From Unio delphinus (Eukaryota; Mollusca; Bivalvia; Unionida; Unionidae), in assembly GCA_029339505.1 (NCBI GenBank), contig JAQISU010000022.1, positions 16,676,001 to 16,740,000 on the forward strand: a DNA stretch of 64,000 bases, in the 5' to 3' direction. The notes under the pieces are model-generated. The model had not been told where the DNA came from, searched no databases, and worked only from the letters and a program-made list of their open reading frames with translations. Numbering within the stretch: position 1 is the first letter of the stretch; every line of letters begins with the position of its first letter. Positions 1-12,100 of this stretch are shown here, piece after piece. Position numbers and translations under genes: made by a program.

Positions 1-1629
1 AATTCCCTGTTGGTCCATAGTTCATAGGTCAGAGAAACTGGCCATGAAATTGCAAAGTTATGTGCTCAACTGTAGTTCCCAGGATGTAACCTCATGTCCA
101 GTCTGATGGCTGTTAAAGCAACCTTGTCAATGAAAACCACCAATGAAATGTAAAAGTATGTCTATGTGACCTACATTTAATGTCATTGTATAGTATAATC
201 AAGATGTATGCATCAATCATATTGAATGTACAAGCAACAGTGTACAATCTGATAGACAAATAGTACAAGTATACACACAGTCACTGGAGCATGTTATGGT
301 GAAGGAAGAAACAGGGAGCAACCATCTACACATAGGAAGCTACTGGGAGGCTTTCTCTCATTGGCCAAGCCTGAGATTTGAACCTACACTGACTGAGCTG
401 AGATGTTAGTGACCTGTACATGTCAGACTATTTGGAGCATTAAAAGTAGGCCAGTGAACTATATTTGGTATGTTGGTATAGTACAGTTGAGCTTATTTAT
501 AATGTATTTGATGATTTCAAACTGAACTGAAGTTTTGATCATTAGTAATTTCCCATACTCAGAGCATATAGAAATATTGTGTGGAAATAATGTTTTTTCA
601 TTCGGTCCCTGTAACATTTGTCACCAAAAATCGGTAAGCCTTGATCGCAAGCTACTTACAAAGTCTAAAAATAGTTTATAGGTTGCTAAATTTTGCTTTT
701 CTACTCCCCGCTGAATAATAAACTGAGCATACTACAAGAAACAAAGTAATTGAAATTATGCTGGATTAGAACATAGATACACAACATTTGGCAATACACA
801 GTAGTGATATTAATGTGCACATAGCATCACCCAATGACCTTGTGAATTAGTTGCATTTGTTTGCAAAATAATTTTGTTATGGGTCATCTGAAATTAAAAT
901 TTAGAGTCATATTGTGAATGAATGTGCATTGAGACCTCTTTTCCAGTTGGTCTAGAATGGATGGATTTTGTTTTTCTGTAGGTCCAACTAAAGTCTGCAT
1001 TTCTCTTTATGAAGGACTGGATTTATTAGGAGGGTCAGTTCCGCATTAGGTACATATGATTTGAGCTGTGGATGGACTGGTCTTGATGCAACTGTACGTT
1101 TCTTTTCTGCCCTTGACTGTTTGGAATTATAATGTAAGAAAAACTCTTATAAAGAAGCAGGACTAAATATTATTTGTATGGAATATCACTATTTCGTTTT
1201 GAGCGCAGTAAGAAAAATGTGATTTCCATTGGAAATGTAGTTGAAATTAAAAGACAATTTTGCTGTTTGGATCAATTTTTGGAAGAAATGTAATTCAGAC
1301 TGGCAGAAATAGAGTACATTTTGAGAAAATTCAATATGAGAAAAGGTAAAGTATATTTGCATTTTTTATGCCCTGTTATTTGTATGCTCTTTGTCAGAAG
1401 GAACCCAACCATTTACATAAGCTACACAACTTATATTGCTTCTATATATCCAAACATTGTATCCCAAACATTTTAATGAGAAGACTGCAAAAACTACTGT
1501 GGTGTGACAGTCCATTTTGCCAGCGAAATAAGACTTCTTCATTGTCTTGGGTTAATGGCTCTGAGATTTTTGGTCTACCAATCCACACCTTCTTCGTTTG
1601 CATTTGTAAAAAAAAAAAATTTAATGTTT
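1..1629. other. non-coding flank, no gene recognised
   Basis: Both strands are AT-rich and dense in stops. I see no recognisable protein, RNA gene or intact mobile element here apart from the short SINE fragment at about 303-430. The small open frames near 1368-1740 overlap one another and include an A-rich run, with no family resemblance. Confidence 0.6.
303..430 (-). mobile_element. SINE family A fragment
   Basis: This stretch reads, in reverse complement, like the tRNA-derived SINE seen in full at 9004-9240: a degenerate B-box region, then the 'GAGAAAG...GTAGCTTC' body and the 'CCCTGTTTCTTCCTTC' part. It lacks the 3' tail and has no clear target-site duplication, so it is an old fragment. 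Confidence 0.55.
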
Positions 1630-2010
1630 TTACTGATATGTAAAATGGGACGTCTCCGAGAAAGATGCAACAACCACGGCCTTAATATGCTTTTCTATTT
1701 TATTTTTTATACAACCTTGAGAGCCTGGGTCATAGTCTAAAAAACCATTTGATTGCAAACACTTATAAATATTACTCCTAAATAACTGATAAAATAATCC
1801 AAATGGTATTTTCAATACTGCACATTTTACATCTGTTGTGGACATTGAAAATACTACATTCATTGCTTTTGTTTTGTTTAAGACTGTGAACTCATCCAGA
1901 TTGTTAACTTTATCATCTTTACTTTCAAATGGATGAAACAGTTTGTTTAGCTCATCCACAAACAAATCTAATAACCAAAAGCTATGGCATCCGCTGCATG
2001 AACCTAGATT
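1630..2010 (-). CDS. unrecognised open frame, possible terminal exon
   Basis: The minus strand is open for about 126 codons from roughly 2008 to a stop at 1630. Just upstream there is an acceptor-like sequence (T-rich tract, then 'CAATCTAG'), so this could be a last exon. The protein has normal-looking composition, including a hydrophobic 'SFWLLDLF' start and a Lys-rich end, but I recognise no domain. No partner exon was found upstream and no clear poly(A) signal follows. It may equally be a chance frame or an old pseudogene. Confidence 0.28.
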   Translation of the reverse strand, partial: NLGSCSGCHSFWLLDLFVDELNKLFHPFESKDDKVNNLDEFTVLNKTKAMNVVFSMSTTDVKCAVLKIPFGLFYQLFRSNIYKCLQSNGFLDYDPGSQGCIKNKIEKHIKAVVVASFSETSHFTYQ

Positions 2011-2642
2011 GTTTATGATCAAAAAAAGTATGGAAAAATTCCACACAATTCTTTCAATGTAATGTTAACAGAGAAAAAAAAATTTAGCATATATAATAAC
2101 TCCATTTACTGTGCAGGAAATTGGAAACAAGTCTCTAGGGAAAAAAAATAAACTATTGGAGGACAAAGAAATGAAAATGTTCTTTAGAATTTGTTTTAAT
2201 GAAGAAATACATCCATCAACATATCCTGCAAGTATCTATTAAAAGAGACACAAATTGAATTGTTACAAATTATTTTGAACAAATAACATTTTCAGATATT
2301 ACAAAAAGAGATCAGGATAACAATATGCTTTTACTATTCTCAACTCTCTTGCTGCTCCATGATATTTTAAATCACACGCACTATAGCAGTCTCTATTTTT
2401 GTAACACGCAGCCCTGGATGAGAAATGAGTTACCATATCAATCAATAGCAACATGTTCTAGATACAGTTTACCCACTGAAAGAAAAAAAGTACCACTCAT
2501 CATCTCATAAATTCAGTCAACAGCCACCATGACCCCTACAGCCCCCAATTTACTTTCTTTATTTGGAACAGTGTAAGTGGAGTTGTGGGAACACAAAACT
2601 GCATGCACTAACACAAGCACATCCCTTGGTACTACACTGTCA

Positions 2643-3467
2643 CCCACTGTTAGGTGTATTTGATTTGGGTCATTTACTTTTTATTTTAATTGTTTGTTTG
2701 TCAGATTCAAATATGACATTTAAAGTTTAAGATTCATTCATTGGGAGATATTTTTTTAGAAAGTGGGATGACATGTACTCTAAGAATAAACACCAGGTGT
2801 TGACCTCATTTCTGACCTGAGTTCAGAGTTGTAAACAAGCTTTTAAAATGATTGGTTGATTCCAAGGACATTATGGAGCTTTTGTTATAAACATCTTTCT
2901 ATTTTTAGTTGGGTTATACGATGTGTACGAGATTTTTTGAACGTAAATTTGTTCTAAAAGATTCCAGAAGATCATGTGACCCCTTTCTTGTTTATGTAAA
3001 AACAGGTATATAAATTATATTTTGGAGCAAACTATTTAGTAGAAGTTGGGTTGTTAGAATATTAAGTTGTGTCATTTTGAGTTATTTTAAATAACATTGT
3101 ATTGGAAATTATTTAAATTTGTTTGGATCAAGAGGATTTATTTTGTTATTTATCTGGAAAATAATTGTGCTCATTGAATTTCATTACCAAGAACTGACTT
3201 CATGACGTGACATCGTCTTACATCTTGGGTATTTCACTAAGATTCGAACTAGGAATTATTTAGACATTTTATTACCAGGACTTTTGCAATTTCTCTAGTG
3301 GATTATATTTTGGATTAATTTTGGAATTGATTCTTAAAACCATAAGTTTATTTTTCTTTTCTGGAAAATATTTGTGCTGAATAAATTGTTTATTAAGTTT
3401 TCACAAGCTTGTTATTTTCACTCTTTCTATGTTACTGTTTATTCAAGCCTAAGAACGTAACACCCAC
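2643..3467 (+). mobile_element. solo LTR of a Ty3/gypsy element with 5-bp TSD
   Basis: The LTR runs 2648-3462, from TGTTAGG to CGTAACA. The pentamer CCCAC stands directly on both sides (2643-2647 and 3463-3467), which is the expected duplication for a Ty3/gypsy insertion. The 3' third matches the LTR at 59849-60792: both share 'CAAGCTTGTTA' followed by 'TTTTCACTCTTTCT' and the ending 'AACGTAACA'. No primer binding site or coding region follows, so the element was reduced to one LTR, probably by LTR-LTR recombination. Confidence 0.85.
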
Positions 3468-5356
3468 CCCTATTCACACTTTTAAAAGTTTTATTAAAAA
3501 GAATAAAAAATCTGTATTGAGCATCTAGGTGGGCGTTTTTGAGCACATTCCAGGGTCTATTCTGGAACTGAGTTTTAAACACAGATTGAGGATCTTCTAA
3601 ATATGAGGGATGTTCTGTCATAGTAAACAAATACCATGCATTCAGTTAGTGTTCTTGTACATCTTTTATTAAATTAGTGCTATGGATGCCTTAATAGGGT
3701 TTAATGGCACATCAGCACAACTCAGACTATACACCGGGTATCCAAAATTGGCATAGAAAAATAAAGGCACAAAATTAAAAACTTCCGTGAAGTAAAAAAA
3801 AAAAAAATCGCTTTTATTTAAACTGTGTACTTTTAATATGTTTAGGACCTTCTAAGCTGGAACATTATCATGTGACATATCTGTTTAAAGAATTGCCCAC
3901 ATTAGTCTTCTCTCCCTAAATGCATGATGACGCATCTGATGACCTATTCTATATCTCTCAGCTCACTGCCTATGCATTGTAGAATAGACCCTGGTATTCT
4001 TTCCATAAAAAGAATATAAAACAATCTTACAGAAATAATTAGCATTCTGCCCTGCCAAGCTGACATGACTACACTTAAATGTACATGTAACAAATAAGTT
4101 AAGAATAACTTAACTGAATGGTGAACGATATGAAATCTAATACCTTACATTGGTAAGCATCACAAACATTCATGTGTATTCATTCTACTTCTTTTTGGCA
4201 CCATACAAGAGGAGCAGAATATATGATAACTGCAGTTACATGTACATGTAATAGACACGATCTCAATAATTGTAACTAAATAATGATTGACATGAAATGT
4301 TACATCTTATGTTGATAAGCTATAGAATATTAACACATATACCTTACCATGTCTTAAGCAATACATGACGAAAGCAAAATATTATATGTGTCTACATAAT
4401 TAAAATGCATGCAATACCATAATGTCAAACGTAAAGATGACGAAATCAGTAACATGCCACTAACAGTAACGGTAAAAGTCACCATGATAAACTGATTTTG
4501 TTCTGACCCAAAATTATTACAATTTATACACAGTTAAAAATACTAATGCCTGAATGGCTGGTACCAAAGAAATACAATTATTCAAGGTATACATTTGTAC
4601 TGAGTTGATGTATTTATACAAGTACACTCTAGCAACACTGTGTACACTACGTGCCAAACAAAAGCAATATTCCAGTTGCAGTTAACTACAGCTAAGGGCT
4701 GAATAGAATATAAATATGTATATGCTTATAAAACAACGTAACAAAGACAATTTATAAGGGTTTAGTATAAAAAAAATCTTTCTGACCTGTGTTGCTAGGA
4801 CTGGAAATCCCAAACCAGTGATAATATGGCATAGTTGAATCTACAAATATGTAACAGATTCTTTTCTTAACCTGCTCCAGCCACCATTATTTCAACATGA
4901 ACAAAAATGTTTCTATGTAAAAGAAAGCACGTTACACAACTGACTTGCAAGTTGGACACTTTGTGCACTGTTGTAACTTACATCAACTGGTCCAAGAACT
5001 TACCTTTTGCAAAAACAATAAAACTTGAAAACCACCCCTTCTGCCAAAAATGGTCTCTCAAGACAGTTGGTCTCTCATAACGGGTCACAACACTATATGA
5101 TCAATAAATCTGTGGCATGGAGATCCTAGTCTCTCAAAACAGGTGGCTCTCAAGAAAGATTTTACTTAAATATATGATACATGCTAAAAATGACACCACT
5201 TTGCATTTCAACTTTTTTATCTCAGAATAAGACCAGATTCACTAATAACCCAGGATTAACTGAGACATGTGTCATGTGCTAGAAAAAATTATTCTGTGAG
5301 CTTGATGGTAAGAATACTGAAAGAGGAACACATATTGTTTTCTCTTATATTACTCT
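3468..5356. other. 3' flank of the DIPK1-like gene
   Basis: This lies just downstream (on the minus strand) of the DIPK1-like stop codon and probably includes its 3' UTR, though I cannot place the poly(A) site. It is AT-rich, with short degenerate direct repeats around 4075-4325 sharing ATGTACATGTAA. No other gene is visible. Confidence 0.5.
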
Positions 5357-6118
5357 CTAAAGCATTTTGATTGGCTCATTTTTAAACCACTTTGATGACT
5401 GGTCCTTGATCTGATCCCACAGGATGGCTATTAAATCATCTATCAGTAAATTATGATTAATATCTACTTGGCTGTTGTTGTAACTATTGTGGCTGTAGTG
5501 TAAAGAAGAACATTTTGCGACGAAAATCTTCAACATTGCCTTGATTTTTGATGGAGCATCAAAAAAAATATAATCAACTAATATTCGACAAACTTCAACA
5601 ATATCCAGTGATAAAATATCTTCAGAACATACTTGTCTGTTAATATCACATTTAGAATGACAAATCTGACCAATGACACAGTCAGAATCAGTTAAACATT
5701 TTTTCTGACTTAGAGCAACCTTTAATTTTTCCTCTGACGTAATACCATGCAAACTTGTCACTTTCATCTGAAAAGTATTAGTAAATCCAAACTTTGTTGG
5801 ACTAAGATTGCACATATAAAATCGTGTGTTAGCTTCCTCCAGCACTACTGATATGAACTCGAGAAGGCCCACACTGATCTGAACTCGTCGTAACCATGGT
5901 GGAAAATTCCAGCGATAGGAGTCAGAAAACATTTTGCTGAACCACGAGGTGTGAGATTTGTCATACAGGATTTGAGTCCTGATGTGCTCATAGGCATACA
6001 GATCACTACAGGTGTCATTTAGGTACGGAAATACTGGATGTTTGCTGAATATGAGAATAGTCAAGAACTCCGGTTTATGCAGCAACTTCCACATGGAGTT
6101 AATTTCACCGAATCGAAA
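5357..6118 (-). CDS. DIPK1: DIPK1-like coding exon 4 (rest of kinase fold, Cys-rich C-terminus)
   Basis: The acceptor is TACTTTCTCTTGCAG followed by TTT CGA TTC. The exon starts FRFGE, completing the EF-hand, and runs 253 codons to a stop at 5357. It carries LRRVQISVGLLEF, the Cys-rich CLTDSDC/CHSKCD segment and a C-terminal LIDDLIAILWDQI helix, all in family order. The upstream intron is 9.5 kb and holds a DNA transposon, two SINEs and a pogo-like relic. Confidence 0.9.
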   Translation of the reverse strand, partial: FRFGEINSMWKLLHKPEFLTILIFSKHPVFPYLNDTCSDLYAYEHIRTQILYDKSHTSWFSKMFSDSYRWNFPPWLRRVQISVGLLEFISVVLEEANTRFYMCNLSPTKFGFTNTFQMKVTSLHGITSEEKLKVALSQKKCLTDSDCVIGQICHSKCDINRQVCSEDILSLDIVEVCRILVDYIFFDAPSKIKAMLKIFVAKCSSLHYSHNSYNNSQVDINHNLLIDDLIAILWDQIKDQSSKWFKNEPIKML

Positions 6119-9100
6119 CTGCAAGAGAAAGTAGGCAAATTAGTAAATTAATTTTACTGGGCTTTCAGTAAGATTCCATAATTTATTGTAACGTCCACAA
6201 ATTGTATTATATATATTTGAGCATGGTAAAATGGTCCATCCATGCATAATAGCAAATATGATCACTTGAAATATGGGTAAATGTGACTAATTTTATATTG
6301 AGAAAGCAAGCTGCATACACAATCTCAAACTGGTCAAACAGAATTTTAGAAAATAATATTTCTTTATATTAAAATAAGAGACTTAAAGACTTAATGCTTT
6401 CATGGTGTTTGTTTCTTGTCGTTGTACATGTTTTATGTAAAACTGTAAAGAGCCCTGAGCTTATACAAATTAGGTGACATATTGAATCCACAATATTATT
6501 ATTACTGAAATTGATCATGAGTGACCTTTATAACTGTCATGGTATTTTGAGTAGTTGTAAATACTTTTATGTATTATATATGAAAGATAATGTAGTCGGG
6601 TTTTGTTGCCAGTGTTACCTGAGGGTTTATTTTTTGCTGCAGGTATTTGAAAATACCCATTACTGACCATAAAAAGTGCCTGCAGAGAGAAACCCAATCA
6701 CCTAAGTTCTCTGATCACAGATATGATTACAACCAGGCTACTTATAGACAAAGACTTTATCTGTATAATCACAATGAGTTTTGTATGGACATTGTCCATT
6801 TTACAGAAGCAAACTTCAGCTGTAGAACCAATTATAGTGGAGCCACAGAACTCTGGGGGGTTTCAAGTAACATGGGCATAGGATAGTATAGGGTTCATAC
6901 TGAAGTATGAATGATAAATTCAAAGACTTTTCCCAAACTTTCAAAGACCACAAACAGAGATTTCCAAGACCTATTTTTGCTAATATTGTGTGTACAGGTT
7001 ATTTGAGAAAACAATGAATGCCAAATATTACAATATTGATTACTGATTAAAGTCAAACTATAATTAATTTCTTAAAATTGTATTATAATTGTCTGGAAGA
7101 AATGTTAACATTCGTTGTTCTTTCAGAAATATGTAACATACGTGTCAGATTTAATACAAAATAAATTGTTCTCTTAATAAACATCAGCATTGCTTTAAAT
7201 GCATTATTATATTTGCTTTTTTTTCTTCAATCATTTTGTAAAGAGATGCCACCACTCTTATCTTTTCCTCTACTTTTCTCCTAAGAGCATTTGACTCTGT
7301 GACAAGCACAATGAGTCCTTTTAACTCTGCCTCTTCTGCTTTCTGTACAAAGGAAGCATTTAGGCTGGCAATGTTAGCTTCAAGAGGCAGCTTTTTGGCT
7401 TTAAGTTCTTCCACTTCATCCAAGGCTAACTCCAGTTTCTTTCCTTTTTGGTTTTTCTCTCATCCTTCTCTGCTTTCTTCTTATCCAGATAGACATGGTA
7501 CTTATGTCTTGCAGAGGAACCATATGTCATCATTTCATTGCTAATGATGATTTCCAAAGGTCCACCTGCTTTTCTCCTTGTGTCAATGATTAGCCTTTGA
7601 GCTCTGAGGCTTTCTCTGCTGAGGTTCTCACCAGATACCTGTTTGTTGACAGAAAATACTCTTCTCCACTGTTGCCTGCCCGTGTGACAACAACATTTTC
7701 TGGAGAACATTCCAAAGTTCAACATATTCTTTTCCTTTGGAAAGGACAGAATAAAACACTTCATCAAGGTTAGGCGGTATTTTTCTCCATTTTTTAAACA
7801 AACATTATCTATATATCTAGTAATATTTCAAGCACTTCAAAGTACTGGGCAAAACTGGCTCAATTATAGTCTTAAGTCTGTTAATCATGAAATGTGCAGT
7901 ATTAGTGCCATTCTGGTCACATTCAGGTTAGAACTTATACATCAATGATTCAGTTGACTTAGTTCTGTGCACTTTTTACCATTTAATTATTTTCGTTATT
8001 GAAATCGATAGGGGTACAAACAAATGGGGATGTATAGTCAGACTATAGATACACAAATCAATTTCGGCAATGACATTTTTTTTAAAAATTAAATTATTGG
8101 GGAAAAAGTCGAGAGTCTGCAATGAGAAACGGGGACATTACGTCAACTGAAAATAAGTTTTTTTAATTTTTTTTTTACTTGCCTAATCAGTAATCAAGTG
8201 GCTTGACTTCCTAATGTTAAAGCTTCACAGCACACGTTTTTTTTATATATACTCGCAATTCAAGAACAACAACTCTACTATAGTGTACGCATGCACACTT
8301 TGAAAATGTTTATCCGTGAATTGAATTTATTACAATGGATGTTTCTATATTAAACCAAGGAACATTATTATGTAGAACAAAAGTTTGAATCCTCGAGTGT
8401 GTTATACTTTCACACACTTTCTACGTAGAGTGAATTTGTGCAAAGAATATTTTGATTGGCCAAAGATGGACTCGTCCAATCAAATTGAACGATTTTGTCA
8501 AAAGAAAGAAGCCAGGAAAACCAGCTACATCTGAAGCTAACGACCTTAGGCAATTTTATTTGTGACTTCCTTTGATGAAGTGTGTAGCCGTCTTGCTTTG
8601 ATGAAGAATGGTTATTGAAAAATCGCTGCCGAGGCCAACTTTGAATGGCCAAACAAAGCCTCTTTTGTTGTTGCAGCGGCAATGAAACTGAACGGGTCAT
8701 CAAAAGAAAGAAACCAGGATAACTAGATTACATCCGAATCTAACGACCTCTGATAATTTTATTTGTGATTCTGGAAAGAAATTAAAATTTTGGGGTTTAT
8801 TTCAATTTTCAAAGACTTTTAAAGACCTCAGGGTAATATGCTCGATTTTCCCAAACTTTCAAGGCCTTGAAAATGTTATCTCAGTTTTCCCAAACTCTCA
8901 AAGACCTTCAAAGACCGTACGAACCCTGTAGTATTATAAATGATATCATTTTCTTATGTTCATTGCTGGACCCTGTGTCTATCATTCTGTTACATCGTTG
9001 GTGTGGGGCCCTGAGTGGCTATGTAGTCTAAAGCGCTTTCCATTACGGATCACTGCCATATCACCTCTGTCTGCATGGGTTTGAGTCTCAGATTTGGCTA

Positions 9101-12100
9101 ATGTAGTTATGTGAGAAAGCTATCCAGTAGCTTCTCATGGGTCGGGGGTTCTTTCCGGGGGGTTTCCCAAGTTCTTCTTCCACCAATAATACTGGCCGCC
9201 ATGTATCATGTGCTGAAAAATGGCGTTAAACCCTATAACAACATCATTGGTGAATGTGTATGGTAATATATTCATTCATCGTTCAAGGTACAATTTACAT
9301 GATAAATAAACAATTAATTCATGAAACTGTTTAGTGTCTTCACTATATCCAATCCCAAACTAGCTTCATCATGTTACAATAACAGCAAAAAATATCCAAA
9401 TCACTGTGGGTAACCAGCCTTTGGCATTTTGTATACAGGTCACCTGATATACAAAGGTCTTGTCAGTATTATTGGAATTTCCAGGACAAATCTGTGCACC
9501 TTTTGCAAGGTATTGTGGGTAATTCTTTTAGAAGGTACTCTGAGCCTTTTTGAGTGTAAATATGAGACCAGGTCAATGAGTGGGTAAGTTTAGAGTATCT
9601 GATGTGCTGTCATCTTAAGTAGAATCGGTCAGAAATTCATAATCGATAATCGGTTTCCCTTAACCAACTGATCATCGATTATAATCGGTTACTAAGAGCA
9701 CATTTTAATTTTTGTTAAACAGTTATTATATCTTTGATCAAGAGTTCAATATGTTTATAAATGTACAGGAGTAATCTCTTTTAATGACATGTATACTTTA
9801 ACCTGACAATAATATTACATTATGTGTTAATTTTGTTCTACAACTTTGTTAAATGAATGCAATGTTGTATCATTTACGGCTGATCAGTCATATGTAACTG
9901 AAATACTGCTACAATCCCCCGAAATTCTTTCATTCACATGTGATGTGTCTATAATTTAAAGTATAGAAGGACATGTTTTTCGTGTTTGCCATTATTTATA
10001 AATACTACAAAAGTTGTTGCAATTTGACTGAAACAAATCAACAAAATGTGATTAAATGTATTGTCAACAATTTAACAACTTGACCATATAATAATGACTA
10101 TATGTTCCTAATTATGAATCATAAAGTTTCATATTTGTAGTTGTAAAGGAAATTAATAAATTTCAGGTCAACTTTAGTGGCTAGGAGTTTTACTAACCTT
10201 TGTGCTTTGCATACACCTAAAAAGTAGTCTCCCTTTACACACAATCGATTATGGAGTTCACAATCGATTATCTGCCCAACCAACTGATGATCGATTATAA
10301 TCGATAATCGGAACAACACTAATTAAGACTGACACTTCCAACTACAACTGAAAAAATTACCTACCCAAAATAACTGAAATCTTATGTTGTCAGGGTCAAT
10401 AATCATTATTTAGACTTACTTTGTTTTGAAAGTGGGTATATTAGTCAGCCATTGCGGGTTCTGGTGATGCATTACCCCCCATGATTATTTTCACGGGAAA
10501 GTGAAATTTATATCTAAAGGCACCACAAGGGTTGATTATCGCAGTTCAAGAGAAAGCAAATTAGACAAAACGCTAATACTGTGATGGATTGAAGAAATTT
10601 ATTTACCATTCACCAAGAGAGTGACCACTATTAGTTATGGACTCGTTCTGAGCTCACATCACTGATGATGTAAAGAAATAGTTGCGGCGCGGAAATTTGT
10701 TGTGCCAGCAATAATACCAGGAGGCTGCACATCCAAGTTTCAACCTCTTGATGTGAGCATCAATAAACCTGTCAAGAGCCATATCCGCTGAAGCTGGATG
10801 GAATACATAAGGGATGCTACGAATGCATTAAATCCTTTGATGAAAGCGACCAAAGGAAGCAATCTTTGTGTATCAGTTAAACTAACGACAAACACAATGT
10901 GAATCTTACATTAAAACAACGCAGCCGATTTTCGTTGGTTGTGTCCAAAAACATAAATTGTAAAACAATTATAGTGGAGCAACGTCCGAAAACATACAAG
11001 GGATTTAATTATTATATTTCCTCAAAAGAAATGATGTCCGAAAACATACGGTATATAAAGTTTGGAGGATTATGTGTACTATTTATTATCAAGCAAGTAT
11101 TATTGTAGAAACATTTTAATAGAAAATGTTGGTTCCTTCTCCTAATATGTCACTTAATCGTAAACCATACGAGAGTAGGTCGGAGGTGGAAGTAGTTACA
11201 TCCCCTTCCCCAGGAAAGTCCACCATACCCGAAAGTATCTGAGGCAGCTTGATGATAGATAACCTGGCTGGAAGACTGCCTCCATATGCCTGAGTAGCTT
11301 CTATAAGCAAAAGAATCTCTCTCACTTCAATTTAGTGGATGTCGGGAAGCAGCACCCTTAAGAAGCTTAGTAAACTGTTGCACAGTGGAAATGTGTCCCA
11401 CCAAAGTTGAGCTGAGCCTTTTGGGATACAAGATCTTGGAAGTAAAAGCTAAAGAATGTCAACTTTTATCTAAATTCCATAGCTAGTATAATGTCAGAAT
11501 TGGAAGAGGTTCACTCAAATGCAATGCTTTTGCAGCTGCACAAACATTATAAGCGGAGATATTTAACAAATTCATTTGATCTGTGGTTATCCAATATGTG
11601 GAGCAGATAACCCATTTTATCTAGGACAAGTTCCTGTGATTAAATGTGGTGTTTGCCCTTTTTGAGAAGTAAGATGAGGTGGGGTCTCTCTCAATGCACC
11701 TGCTCTGATTTTTTCCAGAGTAGTGTGGGGGTTGCATGACAAATGTCTGATTTTCCATGAATGGAGCCTGTTCTTGGCTATGAAAGCTGGGATAGTAATG
11801 AGTGACACTGCCCCATTCTATCAAATGCGAGTGAAAATTGAGGGATGAAGTAGTCATTGTATTATTTGATTCTTCTAAGAGATGATACACTGTGTTCAGG
11901 ACACATGGTACTAACTGTATGGAAAGATGGGAGCCAGTCTAGAAATGGGTGAAGATAAAATAAAGTATATATGGGTTTGGCTGGCCAGGATTGGTTGATA
12001 ATAAAAGTTAGATTTTAGTAAAAAGAACCTTTTGAGAGTTTATCTTAGTTGTCACTGAAAATCAGAAATTGTTTTGTGGATGGTCTAAGCTAGTCCTGAG

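Larger units (their letters stand above)
6889..8928 (-). mobile_element. DNA transposon (hAT-like ends), decayed
   Basis: The left end reads TAGGGTTCATAC and the right end GTACGAACCCTG, an inverted pair. Just inside each end are matching subterminal blocks of the form CAAAGACTTTTCCCAAACTT/TCAAAGACC, repeated about three times at the right end. The ends resemble CAGGG-type hAT termini, but I cannot find a clean 8-bp target duplication. A frameshifted minus-strand ORF (7184-7767) lies within. The assignment to hAT is tentative; a transposon with inverted ends is well supported. Confidence 0.6.

Noticed and set aside
6647..6886. Plus-strand gene between the DIPK1-like exon and the transposon
   Set aside because: Short, unrecognised, lies in the intron and ends at the transposon boundary.
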